A DNA stretch of 64,000 nt from Marivirga atlantica (GTDB lineage: Bacteria > Bacteroidota > Bacteroidia > Cytophagales > Cyclobacteriaceae), in contig NZ_JAERQG010000003.1 in the NCBI RefSeq assembly GCF_016734805.1, positions 248,001 through 312,000 on the forward strand, read 5' to 3'. Below, in pieces: positions 15,652-24,323 of this stretch. The position numbers and the translations under genes were made by a program. Numbering within the stretch: position 1 is the stretch's first letter; each line of letters begins with the position of its first letter. The notes under the pieces were generated by a model. The model was given only the letters and a program-made list of their open reading frames with translations. It was not told the DNA's origin and made no database searches.

Positions 15652-15990
15652 ATGTTTGACATGATGAAAATGATGGGCCAAATCAAAGATGTGCAAGCCA
15701 AAGTCAAAAAAGCACAAGAAGAATTGGTACACATCACTGCTGATGGAGAAGCTGGAGCAGGAATGGTAAAAGCAACAGTTAATGGGAAAAGACAGGTAAT
15801 CAAAATTGATATTGATAACTCATTAATGAATGACAACGATAAAGAAATGATTCAAGACCTTACCGTTGCTGCCATCAATAAAGCGATGGAAGAGGTGGAC
15901 ATTTTGGCAAAAGATGCCATGAAAAAAGCTACAGATGGCGTATTACCTAACATTCCTGGTATGGATCTGGGTGGTATGTTTAACGCCTAA
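15652..15990 (+). CDS. ybaB: YbaB/EbfC family nucleoid-associated protein
   Basis: The 112-residue protein has the YbaB/EbfC pattern: a methionine-rich N-terminal helix (MFDMMKMMGQIKDVQAKVKK), a central beta region with VKATVNGKRQVIKIDID and a C-terminal helix ending in a glycine/methionine-rich tail. Family members form dimers that bind DNA with little sequence preference. In many bacteria the gene lies next to dnaX or recR; here it sits 6 bp behind the T9SS protein gene and 11 bp before a glycosyltransferase gene, so that classical linkage is lost. Confidence 0.93.
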   Translation: MFDMMKMMGQIKDVQAKVKKAQEELVHITADGEAGAGMVKATVNGKRQVIKIDIDNSLMNDNDKEMIQDLTVAAINKAMEEVDILAKDAMKKATDGVLPNIPGMDLGGMFNA

Positions 15991-16001
15991 CAAGGAACTA
16001 A

Positions 16002-17003
16002 GTGAATAGTACGGTTGCAGTAGTCATCCTCAATTATAATGGCAGAAATTATCTGGAGCAATTTCTGCCATCTGTTATTGAACATAGTCATCCTCATCAA
16101 ATTATCATTGCCGATAATGCCTCAACCGATGATTCTGTTGCATTCCTTAAAGAAAACTATCCATTACTCACCTTAATTGAACTTGCAGAAAATACCGGCT
16201 ATGCGGGTGGCTATAACAGAGCTTTAAAGCATGTTGAAGCCGATTATTTTGTTTTGCTTAACTCAGATGTAGAGGTCACTCCTAGCTGGATTGATCCTGT
16301 AATTGAATACATGCAAGCGGACGAACAAATTATTGCGTGCCAACCCAAAGTAAAATCGTATCACAAGAAAGACTATTTTGAATATGCAGGTGCCGCGGGT
16401 GGGTTTATAGATTATTTAGGCTATCCATTTTGCAGAGGGCGCATATTCTCTACCCTAGAAAAAGACGAAGGCCAATATGATAATAGCCAAGAAGTGTTCT
16501 GGGCTACAGGTGCTTGTTTATTTGTGAAATCAAAAGCTTTCTTTGAATTGGGTATGCTAGATGAAAGCTTTTTTGCACACATGGAGGAAATCGATTTCTG
16601 CTGGCGCGCAAAAAATAAAGGATATAAAATAGCTTACTGCAGTAATAGTATAGTTTACCATGTAGGCGGTGGTACTTTACAAGCTGAAAGTCCTTTTAAA
16701 ACCTACCTTAATTTCAGGAATAACCTTTTAATGCTCTATAAAAATTTGAGTATTGCTGAGTTTCCTGCCATCTACAAACTTAGACGCTGGCTCGATTTCA
16801 TGGCGGCTTTCCAATTATTTCTACAAGGAAAGGCAAAGAATGCTAAAGCTGTCTATACTGCACATAGGGATTTCAAAAGCATGAGGTTGAAATATTCCAC
16901 TACAGACAAACTTGGCTTATCACATGCTCAGATATATTCCAAATCAATTGTTAGAGAATACTTTGCCAAAAAGTATAGAAAATTTAGTGAGCTGAATTTC
17001 TAA
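16002..17003 (+). CDS. Family 2 glycosyltransferase
   Basis: The 333-residue soluble enzyme has the GT-A nucleotide-sugar fold: VVILNYNG at the N-terminus, IIADNASTDDS, then LLNSDVEV in place of the DxD metal motif and ATGACLFV plus MEEIDFCWRAKNKGYKI for acceptor binding and catalysis. This layout is typical of the rhamnosyltransferase-like WbbL/RfbF branch used for surface polysaccharide. The start is GTG, 11 bp after ybaB. The sugar transferred cannot be told from sequence. A short AT-only hairpin behind the stop is too weak to call a terminator. Confidence 0.88.
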   Translation: MNSTVAVVILNYNGRNYLEQFLPSVIEHSHPHQIIIADNASTDDSVAFLKENYPLLTLIELAENTGYAGGYNRALKHVEADYFVLLNSDVEVTPSWIDPVIEYMQADEQIIACQPKVKSYHKKDYFEYAGAAGGFIDYLGYPFCRGRIFSTLEKDEGQYDNSQEVFWATGACLFVKSKAFFELGMLDESFFAHMEEIDFCWRAKNKGYKIAYCSNSIVYHVGGGTLQAESPFKTYLNFRNNLLMLYKNLSIAEFPAIYKLRRWLDFMAAFQLFLQGKAKNAKAVYTAHRDFKSMRLKYSTTDKLGLSHAQIYSKSIVREYFAKKYRKFSELNF

Positions 17004-17074
17004 CAACAAAATAATAGATAATTTTTACTATTATTATTCCTTAAACTTTTTGCTCACTAAACCACCACAGAACC

Positions 17075-18367
17075 ATGGTGCAATTCAAAGGCTCTAAACC
17101 TGATAATAAAATCCCTCAATGGCTAGAAACTATTCAGGAAAACTCGTGGGAAGCTGAATTACTCCTTTCAGCTGTGCTGTTATTCGGTTTGATTCAAACT
17201 CCAATATTTCTTGACACATGGACGCGTGAGTTCTTTGCCTGGAATGATGGCTACCTTAAAACGCTATTGGAAAATATCAATAGAGGTTTAGAAATTCTAA
17301 GAATAGGCTTCATATTCCATATTATTGTAAGAGCTATGTGGATTGCCCAAGTTGGCTTCAGTTATGTATATCCCTCCGGTATAAAAGTAGACGCATTAAA
17401 ATTTAAAGGAAGATTTAGAAAAGAGCTAAGCAAAGTTGATTCAAGTGTTCAAAGTATAATGTTCCTTGAGCGACTGGCCAGTACAATATTCGCTATTTCC
17501 TTTTCTCTATTTGGACTGCTGCTAGGAATAGTGGCATGGGCTTCTCCATTTTTAGGTTTTGCTTTATTAATAGAAAATCCAGATATACATACAGCGGTTA
17601 AAGGGATTTTGATCTTTTTAATGTTGTCCTATCTGTTTTTATCATTCTTGGTATTTATAGATTTTGTAACTAATGGATTGCTAAGAAGAGGTAGAAGAAG
17701 AGCTAAATACTTTTATCATATCTCTTGGTTCTTCCGAATTTTCACGCTTTCATTTCTTTACAGAAAAACACTTCTAACAATAGTTTCTAATACAAAGGGT
17801 TATAAAAAATACGTAATAACAATAGGCCTTCTTCTAATTGTTGTATTCAGTGATAATTTAACTGATATGGTTCCCGACCACTACTTTGATAACTACAGAG
17901 AAAACCTGAAAATGGGTTTCACTCAAAACGCCAATTATGAATCGAAAAGAAGTGTTTCCGATGTGATGGTAGCTACTGTTCAATCCGATATTATAGACAA
18001 TAATGTGATTAGCCTTTTTATTAAAGACATTTCTCTTTTTGGAAAGTTTGACTGGAAAGAAGATGAAAAAGATACTTCTAAGATTAAGTTTACTACTTCT
18101 TTGAAAGATGAAGTATTTAATATTAAAACAGAAAATTTAAATGAGGTATTAAATATTTATGTTGATTCTGTTCAGTGTCAAGAGTTAAATTGGAATAGTA
18201 CGGTTCATCCTAAAACTTATGACAAAGGCTATATCGCTTACATTAATTTAGATACGCTACCAGCTAAACTTTACAACCTCATTATAAAAGTGAAAGAAGA
18301 GGAAGATGATAAGCCTATTGAAAAAGACTCTACCATTGCATTTATCCCTTTTTATTTAAATAAATAA
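17075..18367 (+). CDS. Polytopic membrane protein with extracytoplasmic C-terminal domain
   Basis: The 430-residue protein has hydrophobic segments near residues 28-46, 75-92, 134-165 (probably two passes), 176-198 and 246-260. A basic cluster, LLRRGRRRAKYFYH, lies around 202-214. Residues about 262-430 form a soluble domain with several predicted beta strands and no cysteines. There is no recognised motif. The gene overlaps the end of the convergent DUF1304 gene by 12 bp. It follows the glycosyltransferase by 71 bp and may be expressed with it. I do not recognise the family. Confidence 0.75.
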   Translation: MVQFKGSKPDNKIPQWLETIQENSWEAELLLSAVLLFGLIQTPIFLDTWTREFFAWNDGYLKTLLENINRGLEILRIGFIFHIIVRAMWIAQVGFSYVYPSGIKVDALKFKGRFRKELSKVDSSVQSIMFLERLASTIFAISFSLFGLLLGIVAWASPFLGFALLIENPDIHTAVKGILIFLMLSYLFLSFLVFIDFVTNGLLRRGRRRAKYFYHISWFFRIFTLSFLYRKTLLTIVSNTKGYKKYVITIGLLLIVVFSDNLTDMVPDHYFDNYRENLKMGFTQNANYESKRSVSDVMVATVQSDIIDNNVISLFIKDISLFGKFDWKEDEKDTSKIKFTTSLKDEVFNIKTENLNEVLNIYVDSVQCQELNWNSTVHPKTYDKGYIAYINLDTLPAKLYNLIIKVKEEEDDKPIEKDSTIAFIPFYLNK

Positions 18368-18730
18368 TTTATTAAGCCAGATTAGAATTAGGGCTATAAG
18401 TGCAGGAAGTGCCTGAACAATAAATATTTTCTTCGAAGCTGTTATAGCTCCATATATCCCTGCGACCGCAACACAGGCCAGAAAGAATGTAGCCACATTA
18501 ACTGACCATTCTTCGTCATGGATAAAAAACGACCAAATTAAACCAGCAGCCAGAAAACCATTATATAAACCTTGATTAGCTGCCAGCGCTACTGTTTTAG
18601 GAAACAAGTCTTTGGGAAACGACCTGAAAATCTTAGGACCTTTGGTAGTCCACGCAAACATCTCAAACCATAAAAAATATAAGTGAAGGACTGCGATAAT
18701 GCCTATTAGAATGTTTGCTACAATTACCAT
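18356..18730 (-). CDS. DUF1304 family membrane protein
   Basis: The 124-residue protein has four predicted membrane helices (about 3-22, 50-70, 76-96 and 100-122). It carries the DUF1304 landmarks: HLYFLWFEMFAW near the start, NQGLYNGFLAAGLIW in the middle and VAGIYGAIT later. The family is found in many bacteria and has no defined function; a small transporter or channel is only a guess. The 3' end overlaps the convergent membrane gene by 12 bp, so the transcripts must be partly antisense to each other. Confidence 0.88.
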   Translation of the reverse strand: MVIVANILIGIIAVLHLYFLWFEMFAWTTKGPKIFRSFPKDLFPKTVALAANQGLYNGFLAAGLIWSFFIHDEEWSVNVATFFLACVAVAGIYGAITASKKIFIVQALPALIALILIWLNKLFI

Positions 18731-18815
18731 GTGGATTCTTTATTAGCAAAATAAATAAAATTAGGCTGAGTAGCTAATCATTGCAAATTTAGTCCTTCTA
18801 AGTAAAATCAATTTT

Positions 18816-18823
18816 TATCTTTG
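18816..18823 (+). promoter_or_regulatory. -7 promoter element (TATCTTTG) for the epimerase gene
   Basis: TATCTTTG matches TAnnTTTG and lies 29 bp before the start codon at 18853. No good -33 box is visible. Confidence 0.5.
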
Positions 18824-18852
18824 TGGCATAGTAGTATCACAGCAAAATCTTT

Positions 18853-19815
18853 ATGTCAAAGAAGAAACTTATAATCACCGGAGGATCAGGCTTTATCGGA
18901 TCAAATCTAACTCAAAAATACCTAAACGATGATAGGGTTGAAAAAGTAAGGGTGATAGATGATCTTTCCAATGGATACTATGACAATATCAAAGAATTTG
19001 AAAGTCATCCTAAATTTGAATTCTTTAAAGCTGACATTTGTGATTATGAGCGCATGCTCGAACTAACTAAAGGTTTTGACTTGATCACACATCAGGCCGC
19101 ATTAGGTTCGGTACCAAGATCAATAGAGAACCCAATGCGAAGCACACAGGTGAACATTGATGGTACTGTCAACATTTTACATTGTGCTGTTCAAAACAAA
19201 ATAGATCGTGTAGTTTTAGCTTGTTCTTCAAGTACATATGGCGATAGCCCTACCCTCCCAAAGGTTGAAGATAAAATAGGAAATCCCTTAAGCCCATATG
19301 CAGTAACAAAATACGCTGTAGAGTTATTTGCAGATGTATTTCATAAAACTTACGGACTCAATTATGTTGGTCTGCGTTACTTCAACATATTCGGCCCTAA
19401 GCAAAATCCAGACAATCCTTATGCTGCGGTAATCCCTATTTTCTGTAAAGCTTTTATGGAAGATAAAGCGCCAACTATTAATGGGGATGGTGAAACCAGT
19501 CGTGACTTTACTTTTGTAGAGAATGCCTTGCATGCTAATGACAGAGCACTATTTACTGAAAACTCAAGGGCACTCAATCAGATTTATAATGTAGCTTGTG
19601 GAGATCAGGTTACACTTAATGAGATGATTGATATGCTAAAAGACATTACAGGAAAAGACATTTCTCCTAATTATGGACCTGAAAGACCTGGTGATGTAAA
19701 GCACTCTAAAGCCGATATCTCAAAAATAGAGGAGCTTCTAGAATATTCCCCTAAAGTGCGATTCAGAGAAGGTCTGGAAAAGGTGTATGAATGGTATAAG
19801 GAAACCTATCCTTAA
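18853..19815 (+). CDS. NAD-dependent nucleotide-sugar epimerase, WbpP/Gne-like
   Basis: The 320-residue protein is an extended short-chain dehydrogenase. The Rossmann loop GGSGFIGS is at residues 10-17. SSSTYGD supplies the catalytic Ser/Thr and SPYAVTKYAVE the Tyr-xxx-Lys pair. The segments SVPRSIENP, RYFNIFGPKQNP and NGDGETSRDFTFVEN are typical of UDP-N-acetylglucosamine 4-epimerases of the WbpP group, which supply sugars for surface polysaccharide. The exact substrate is inferred. A UDP-glucuronate epimerase or decarboxylase is a less likely alternative. Its 3' end overlaps the convergent channel gene by 4 bp. Confidence 0.88.
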   Translation: MSKKKLIITGGSGFIGSNLTQKYLNDDRVEKVRVIDDLSNGYYDNIKEFESHPKFEFFKADICDYERMLELTKGFDLITHQAALGSVPRSIENPMRSTQVNIDGTVNILHCAVQNKIDRVVLACSSSTYGDSPTLPKVEDKIGNPLSPYAVTKYAVELFADVFHKTYGLNYVGLRYFNIFGPKQNPDNPYAAVIPIFCKAFMEDKAPTINGDGETSRDFTFVENALHANDRALFTENSRALNQIYNVACGDQVTLNEMIDMLKDITGKDISPNYGPERPGDVKHSKADISKIEELLEYSPKVRFREGLEKVYEWYKETYP

Positions 19816-20570
19816 ATATTTAATAAAAGCTTTTTATATCGCTTGTTTCTAATAGCATGAAAAGTTGGCAATAAAACCGGATATAGCCAATAAGAAAAGC
19901 CGGCTATTATAACTTTTGAAAATTGATTACTAAATGGAATTAACGTAATTATACAGGAAATAAAAGGCACCGCAGCCATTAATAAGTTATTGTATATTCC
20001 AGTTCTAGTAAGAAATACTTCCACAGTATTAAGTCCGATAGCCCTTCTTCTACTATTTGCCAAGGCATACATCCAAGCAAGTACCAGGAAAATAAGCATT
20101 GCTCCAATACCATAAATAAATAGTAAACTTGACATTTCCGATGAATTAATCACTTCGGTATTTAAGTAATTAAATGTTTCCCTGTCATCAGTAAGAAGGG
20201 CGCTATACATTCCAAAAAGGAACTTAAATAGAAATTTCAAAGGATATACATAGATGAGCACCAGAAATAACAAGATAGTATTTATGGCTACTATTTTCAC
20301 ATCTCTAAAACCATACCTGATGAAAAAGATATAATGTTGAAACCAAATAACCGAAAGCAGCACTATACATATCCCAAAGGGTACTACATCAGCCAAAGAC
20401 TTTTGTAAGTCTGCAAAAGTATTCGGCACTGTAGATGATAATACCATTAAAGTTACTGCCAAAGCAAAAACGGCATCACTAAAGGTTTCAATTCTTGTTT
20501 GCTCCTCTCCTCTGTATCTAAATTCAGGGTTCAGTCCTCCATGACTTTTCTTTACTGCTTTTCTAATCAT
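19812..20570 (-). CDS. TMEM175-family (DUF1211) membrane protein, putative potassium channel
   Basis: The 252-residue protein carries the family signature RIETFSDAVFALAVTL at residues 26-41, the conserved FSD at the start of the first helix. About six hydrophobic segments follow. Bacterial members of this family form tetrameric K+-leak channels with a hydrophobic gate in the first helix. Function here is inferred from the signature. Bacterial proteins usually have one six-helix repeat, as seen here. The C-terminus is basic (RNKRYKKLLLNI). Confidence 0.85.
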   Translation of the reverse strand: MIRKAVKKSHGGLNPEFRYRGEEQTRIETFSDAVFALAVTLMVLSSTVPNTFADLQKSLADVVPFGICIVLLSVIWFQHYIFFIRYGFRDVKIVAINTILLFLVLIYVYPLKFLFKFLFGMYSALLTDDRETFNYLNTEVINSSEMSSLLFIYGIGAMLIFLVLAWMYALANSRRRAIGLNTVEVFLTRTGIYNNLLMAAVPFISCIITLIPFSNQFSKVIIAGFSYWLYPVLLPTFHAIRNKRYKKLLLNI

Positions 20571-20701
20571 AAGGTCGATTTTACAGCAATATAGGACTTC
20601 AGTACATTAATTAAATAATTTATCAAGCGATTTTATAAAGGATAATAAAGATGATATCTACTAAAACTGAAGGAAAGCATTCCAAACTATAGAGAAATTC
20701 A

Positions 20702-20709
20702 TATTTTTG
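20702..20709 (+). promoter_or_regulatory. -7 promoter element (TATTTTTG) for fabI
   Basis: TATTTTTG matches the Bacteroidetes -7 consensus and is 23 bp ahead of the fabI start. The -33 position has no TTG. Confidence 0.5.
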
Positions 20710-20732
20710 TTGAAACACTAAGTAATTAAACT

Positions 20733-21542
20733 ATGTCGAATAATTTATTAGCAGGAAAAAAAGGGATTATAACAGGCGCGTTGGATGAAAACTCAATAGC
20801 CTGGAAAACAGCCCTAAAGGCAAAAGAACAAGGTGCTCAATTTGTATTAACAAATGCTCCGGTTGCACTTCGAATGGGTGGCATTCAGGAGTTGGCAAAA
20901 GAGTGTAATACAGAAGTAATTCCGGCAGATGCCACTTCCGTTGACGATATCAAGAATTTATATACCCAATCAAAAGAGCTTTTAGGTGGTAATTTTGATT
21001 TTATACTTCACTCAATAGGTATGAGCCCGAATGTTAGAAAGGGAAAAGCTTACCATGAGTTAAATTATGACTGGTTACAGAAAACTTATGACATCTCTGC
21101 AGTATCATTTCATAAAATGATGCAAACAGCTGATCAAATGAATGTAATGAATGATTGGGGTTCAATAGTAGGTTTATCATACATTGCGGCTCAACGTACT
21201 TACCCTTTCTATAATGATATGGCCGATGCAAAAGCCTTATTAGAATCAATTGCCAGAAGCTACGGTTACAGATTCGGTAAAAAGAATAAAGTAAGAGTAA
21301 ACACAATTTCTCAGTCACCTACACCTACAACTGCAGGCTCTGGTATTGACGGATTTGATTCATTCTACAACTTCGCACAGAAAATGTCTCCATTAGGAAA
21401 TGCTACTGCTGACCAATGTGCTGACTACATCATCACTATGTTCTCAGACCTTACAAAAATGGTTACCATGCAGAATTTATTCCATGATGGTGGGTACTCA
21501 TTCACAGGTATTTCTGAAGAACTAATTGAAGAAATGAAATAA
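20733..21542 (+). CDS. fabI: Enoyl-[acyl-carrier-protein] reductase (FabI)
   Basis: FabI reduces trans-2-enoyl-ACP with NAD(P)H in the last step of each fatty-acid elongation cycle. The 269-residue length fits. The N-terminal cofactor loop is GIITGALDENSIAW, the divergent FabI variant of the SDR glycine motif. ILHSIGMSP is the strand-4 motif, and the catalytic pair is the Tyr and Lys of YPFYNDMADAKALLE (spacing Y-x6-K). TPTTAGSGI is the substrate-binding loop. The gene has its own -7 box and terminator, so it is probably monocistronic. FabI is the target of triclosan-type inhibitors. Confidence 0.95.
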   Translation: MSNNLLAGKKGIITGALDENSIAWKTALKAKEQGAQFVLTNAPVALRMGGIQELAKECNTEVIPADATSVDDIKNLYTQSKELLGGNFDFILHSIGMSPNVRKGKAYHELNYDWLQKTYDISAVSFHKMMQTADQMNVMNDWGSIVGLSYIAAQRTYPFYNDMADAKALLESIARSYGYRFGKKNKVRVNTISQSPTPTTAGSGIDGFDSFYNFAQKMSPLGNATADQCADYIITMFSDLTKMVTMQNLFHDGGYSFTGISEELIEEMK

Positions 21543-21564
21543 TCATCTCGCTTGAGATATATAC

Positions 21565-21599
21565 AAAAGCAGTATTGTTCAAGCAGTGCTGCTTTTTTT
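21565..21599 (+). terminator. Rho-independent terminator of fabI
   Basis: A 13-bp stem with two G-U pairs is formed by AAAAGCAGTATTG (21565-21577) and CAGTGCTGCTTTT (21584-21596), with loop TTCAAG and a T run to 21599. It ends 25 bp before ispE, so ispE may need its own promoter or read-through. Confidence 0.85.
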
Positions 21600-21624
21600 A
21601 TGAAAATTTATTTAAACGTTACAA

Positions 21625-22419
21625 ATGATTAGTTTTCCAAACGCTAAAATCAACTTAGGTCTTCACATTACCTCGAAAAGGGCTGATGGCTACCACAACA
21701 TTGATAGCTGCTTTTATCCTATCCCGCTCTATGATGTTTTAGAAATTATTGAAGCTAACGAAACTACATTAAATACCTCAGGTCTTGATATAGACGGCAG
21801 TCATTCAGATAACCTTATATGGAAAGCATATAACCTATTAAAACAGGATTATGACCTTTCTGCTCTTGAAATTCATTTACTGAAAAAAATTCCAATGGGC
21901 GCTGGCATGGGGGGTGGATCAGCAGATGGTGCCTTTATGCTCAAATTGCTAAATGAATATTTCAAATTAGGTCTTAACACAAAAGAACTTGAAAAGTATG
22001 CATTACAGTTAGGTAGTGATTGTCCATTTTTTGTAGAGAATACCGCCAAGCATGTTACAGGAAGAGGCGAGATCATGGAGCCTATTGACTTAGATTTAAA
22101 GGGTTATTGGCTAGCCCTTATTTACCCGGGCATTCATATCAGTACTAAAGAAGCTTACAGTGGCATAGTGCCAGATAATACCCGAGCATCTGTGAAAGAA
22201 ATCATTGAGAAGGAACCAATTGAAAACTGGAACTCCCTATTAGCCAACGATTTCGAAAATACAGCTTTCAAAAATCATCCTGAACTGGCTAGTTACAAAA
22301 ATGAATTATACGAGTTAGGTGCTATATATGCCGCTATGACAGGTAGCGGATCAACCATGTTCGGCATATTTAAGGAAGTGGTAGATTACCCAAAAATCGA
22401 TAAGTGGCTAGAACTATAA
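21625..22419 (+). CDS. ispE: 4-Diphosphocytidyl-2-C-methyl-D-erythritol kinase
   Basis: IspE phosphorylates CDP-methylerythritol in the non-mevalonate (MEP) isoprenoid pathway. The 264-residue protein begins with FPNAKINLGLHI, holding the catalytic Lys and Asn. The GHMP-kinase ATP loop PMGAGMGGGSADGA is near residues 91-104. An Asp in the LGSDCPFF segment is the expected base, and MTGSGSTMFG is the C-terminal GHMP motif. The protein is slightly shorter than many IspE proteins but complete. Its stop lies 1 bp from the end of the convergent gene. Confidence 0.95.
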   Translation: MISFPNAKINLGLHITSKRADGYHNIDSCFYPIPLYDVLEIIEANETTLNTSGLDIDGSHSDNLIWKAYNLLKQDYDLSALEIHLLKKIPMGAGMGGGSADGAFMLKLLNEYFKLGLNTKELEKYALQLGSDCPFFVENTAKHVTGRGEIMEPIDLDLKGYWLALIYPGIHISTKEAYSGIVPDNTRASVKEIIEKEPIENWNSLLANDFENTAFKNHPELASYKNELYELGAIYAAMTGSGSTMFGIFKEVVDYPKIDKWLEL

Positions 22420-22420
22420 G

Positions 22421-24265
22421 CTATTGGTTTTGATTGAGGAAATCCCAAGCTAATTCTCCTTCTCGCCCCTTTCTTCTATTACGTTTGATTTGCTTTTTTA
22501 TGTAGTTAAGTTCTCTATAGTTATCTTCCAACTTCTCCAACTCAATGTGTTGTTCAATTAGCTGCTGTCTGTAGCTTTTTACCTTATCAACTAGTTCAGG
22601 GTTCTTTAACTGTTCATCATTCTCATCAAGCACATCATAAATAAGCAGATAAGATCTATTTCTGATTAGGTTTTTCTCAACTGCTTCCAGCTTCACCTTA
22701 AGCGTAGTAATTTGCCCTTCTTGATTAAAGGCCAATGCATTGACACTACTGCTAATTGCCAATGCTGCTCCTGTATAAGGTACTGCCTGGTTAGCAATAG
22801 TTTGCTCATCAAAAAAGGAGCCTACAGCACTAAACCCACCTAGAAATATGGAAGAAAGTAAAAAAGCCTTTTTCAATTTAGCATTACGCTCTAATCTATC
22901 ATCAAGTTCTTCTATTCTTAATCTCAACCCACCTAGTATGGCCTCAGTATTTTGTAGATAATTGGTATACTGCTGATATATCTTTTGAGAGTTGATGCCT
23001 TCATTGACTGTAATTGTAAAAAATTTATTGTCACTAGCCATTTCAGGATCTCTCACGCTCAACAGCACATCATACTGAACAGGTATACCATCAGCTTTGA
23101 CTATATCAAATCCTAAAGTATCACTCATTAAGAATAGTGCCTCCCCGTCTTGTTGCAAGTAAAGCCATTGTGGCTCATTCTCAAGCTTGAATTCCAGCTG
23201 ATTTAAAGAATGGTTTTCATCATTCACAAACACTCTCCTTTTTACAGCATAACCTTCTCTTATTGATAAATTACTTAATCTGGCAATAGTTGGTGGTGTA
23301 TTATTACGGTTCTGGGTAATCTGTACTTTTTTGGCTATTAATTCTTCAGAATTATTTTTATTTACTGCCTTTAATGTGAGTTCAACAGGAAAGTTATCTG
23401 ATAAAGCAGCTAATTCATTACTACTTAGTTTCCAGCTAAACTGACCATCTTTTGTGGTTAAAACAGCGCCACCCTGAACTGATAAATCTGCCAGGTAATT
23501 GTATTCCTCATTATCAGGATCATTCACCGAGAAGTCGATCGTTAAGGGTTGGTCGGCTGAAATAATATAATTTTCACTTAATGAGTATTTAAAAGTGGGT
23601 GGTAAATTTTTATCCTGAATTTTAAAATGAAAATCCGATCGACTTATGCTATTGGTTTCATCAATAGCTATAATTTCAAGGTCATAATATTTATTATCAG
23701 CTTGTTGCTGCGTTGGTTTCCATTGTAGCAGCAGTCGGTTTCCTAATATGGTGATTTCGGATTGCTCAAAAGACTTTATATTAGGATTTCCATTCAGCAC
23801 ATAACTGATCAATACATTTTCATTTCTTCGGACATTAGCGGAAGTAGCCACAAACTCCAGCTCATAGCTTTCACCTTGACCTAACACTATAAAACCATCA
23901 TTAATCAAACTATCAGGACTAAAATTAATCAGAGGCGTGTAGGCTCTCTTCATCACTTTAATAACTGTAGTGGCTTTCTCTAATAATTTTTCAGCAGAAT
24001 CAGTTAAAGTGAACTCTACTTGAAACAAGCCATTTACTCCTTTAGGATTGTCCCAATAAAACTCTCCTTCTTGTCGATCGAACTTGGCACTATCCAGGTT
24101 AGAAGTCCAGCTTAATTGATACTGCTCATTCCAATCCACTTTAAAAATTACGGCCTCGCCTATTTCAACCTCTTGTATGAGAGGGGCTGTTAATTGAGAC
24201 TTATTCTGTGCACTCAGCTGAGCTATAAAAAAGTACAGAATAGTAAGTAACTTAAGAATCTTCAT
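22421..24265 (-). CDS. Large exported protein with Ig/cadherin-like repeats and C-terminal coiled coil
   Basis: The 614-residue protein starts with a signal peptide ending near FFIAQLSAQ (about 19). Residues about 25-440 look like four or five beta-sandwich repeats of Ig or cadherin type (for example ADQPLTIDFSVNDPDNEEY, and NNTPPTIARLSNLSIREGY). Residues about 450-610 change character: an acidic coiled coil (EAILGGLRLRIEELDDRLE), a hydrophobic stretch (AFLLSSIFLGGFSAVGSFF) and a long basic helix with KKQIKRNRRKGRE. I do not recognise the family. The order suggests a periplasmic or surface domain anchored near the C-terminus, but topology is unclear. There is no T9SS sorting domain. Confidence 0.75.
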   Translation of the reverse strand: MKILKLLTILYFFIAQLSAQNKSQLTAPLIQEVEIGEAVIFKVDWNEQYQLSWTSNLDSAKFDRQEGEFYWDNPKGVNGLFQVEFTLTDSAEKLLEKATTVIKVMKRAYTPLINFSPDSLINDGFIVLGQGESYELEFVATSANVRRNENVLISYVLNGNPNIKSFEQSEITILGNRLLLQWKPTQQQADNKYYDLEIIAIDETNSISRSDFHFKIQDKNLPPTFKYSLSENYIISADQPLTIDFSVNDPDNEEYNYLADLSVQGGAVLTTKDGQFSWKLSSNELAALSDNFPVELTLKAVNKNNSEELIAKKVQITQNRNNTPPTIARLSNLSIREGYAVKRRVFVNDENHSLNQLEFKLENEPQWLYLQQDGEALFLMSDTLGFDIVKADGIPVQYDVLLSVRDPEMASDNKFFTITVNEGINSQKIYQQYTNYLQNTEAILGGLRLRIEELDDRLERNAKLKKAFLLSSIFLGGFSAVGSFFDEQTIANQAVPYTGAALAISSSVNALAFNQEGQITTLKVKLEAVEKNLIRNRSYLLIYDVLDENDEQLKNPELVDKVKSYRQQLIEQHIELEKLEDNYRELNYIKKQIKRNRRKGREGELAWDFLNQNQ

Positions 24266-24323
24266 AAAAGCTTATTTCTAAAAATACCCATTAAGCTGAT
24301 AGTTTGTTTATGATTCAGAAGAA

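Noticed and set aside
17010-17035. AT-only hairpin behind the glycosyltransferase gene as a terminator
   Set aside because: AATAATAG pairs with CTATTATT, but the stem has a single G-C pair and no proper T run, so it would be too weak.
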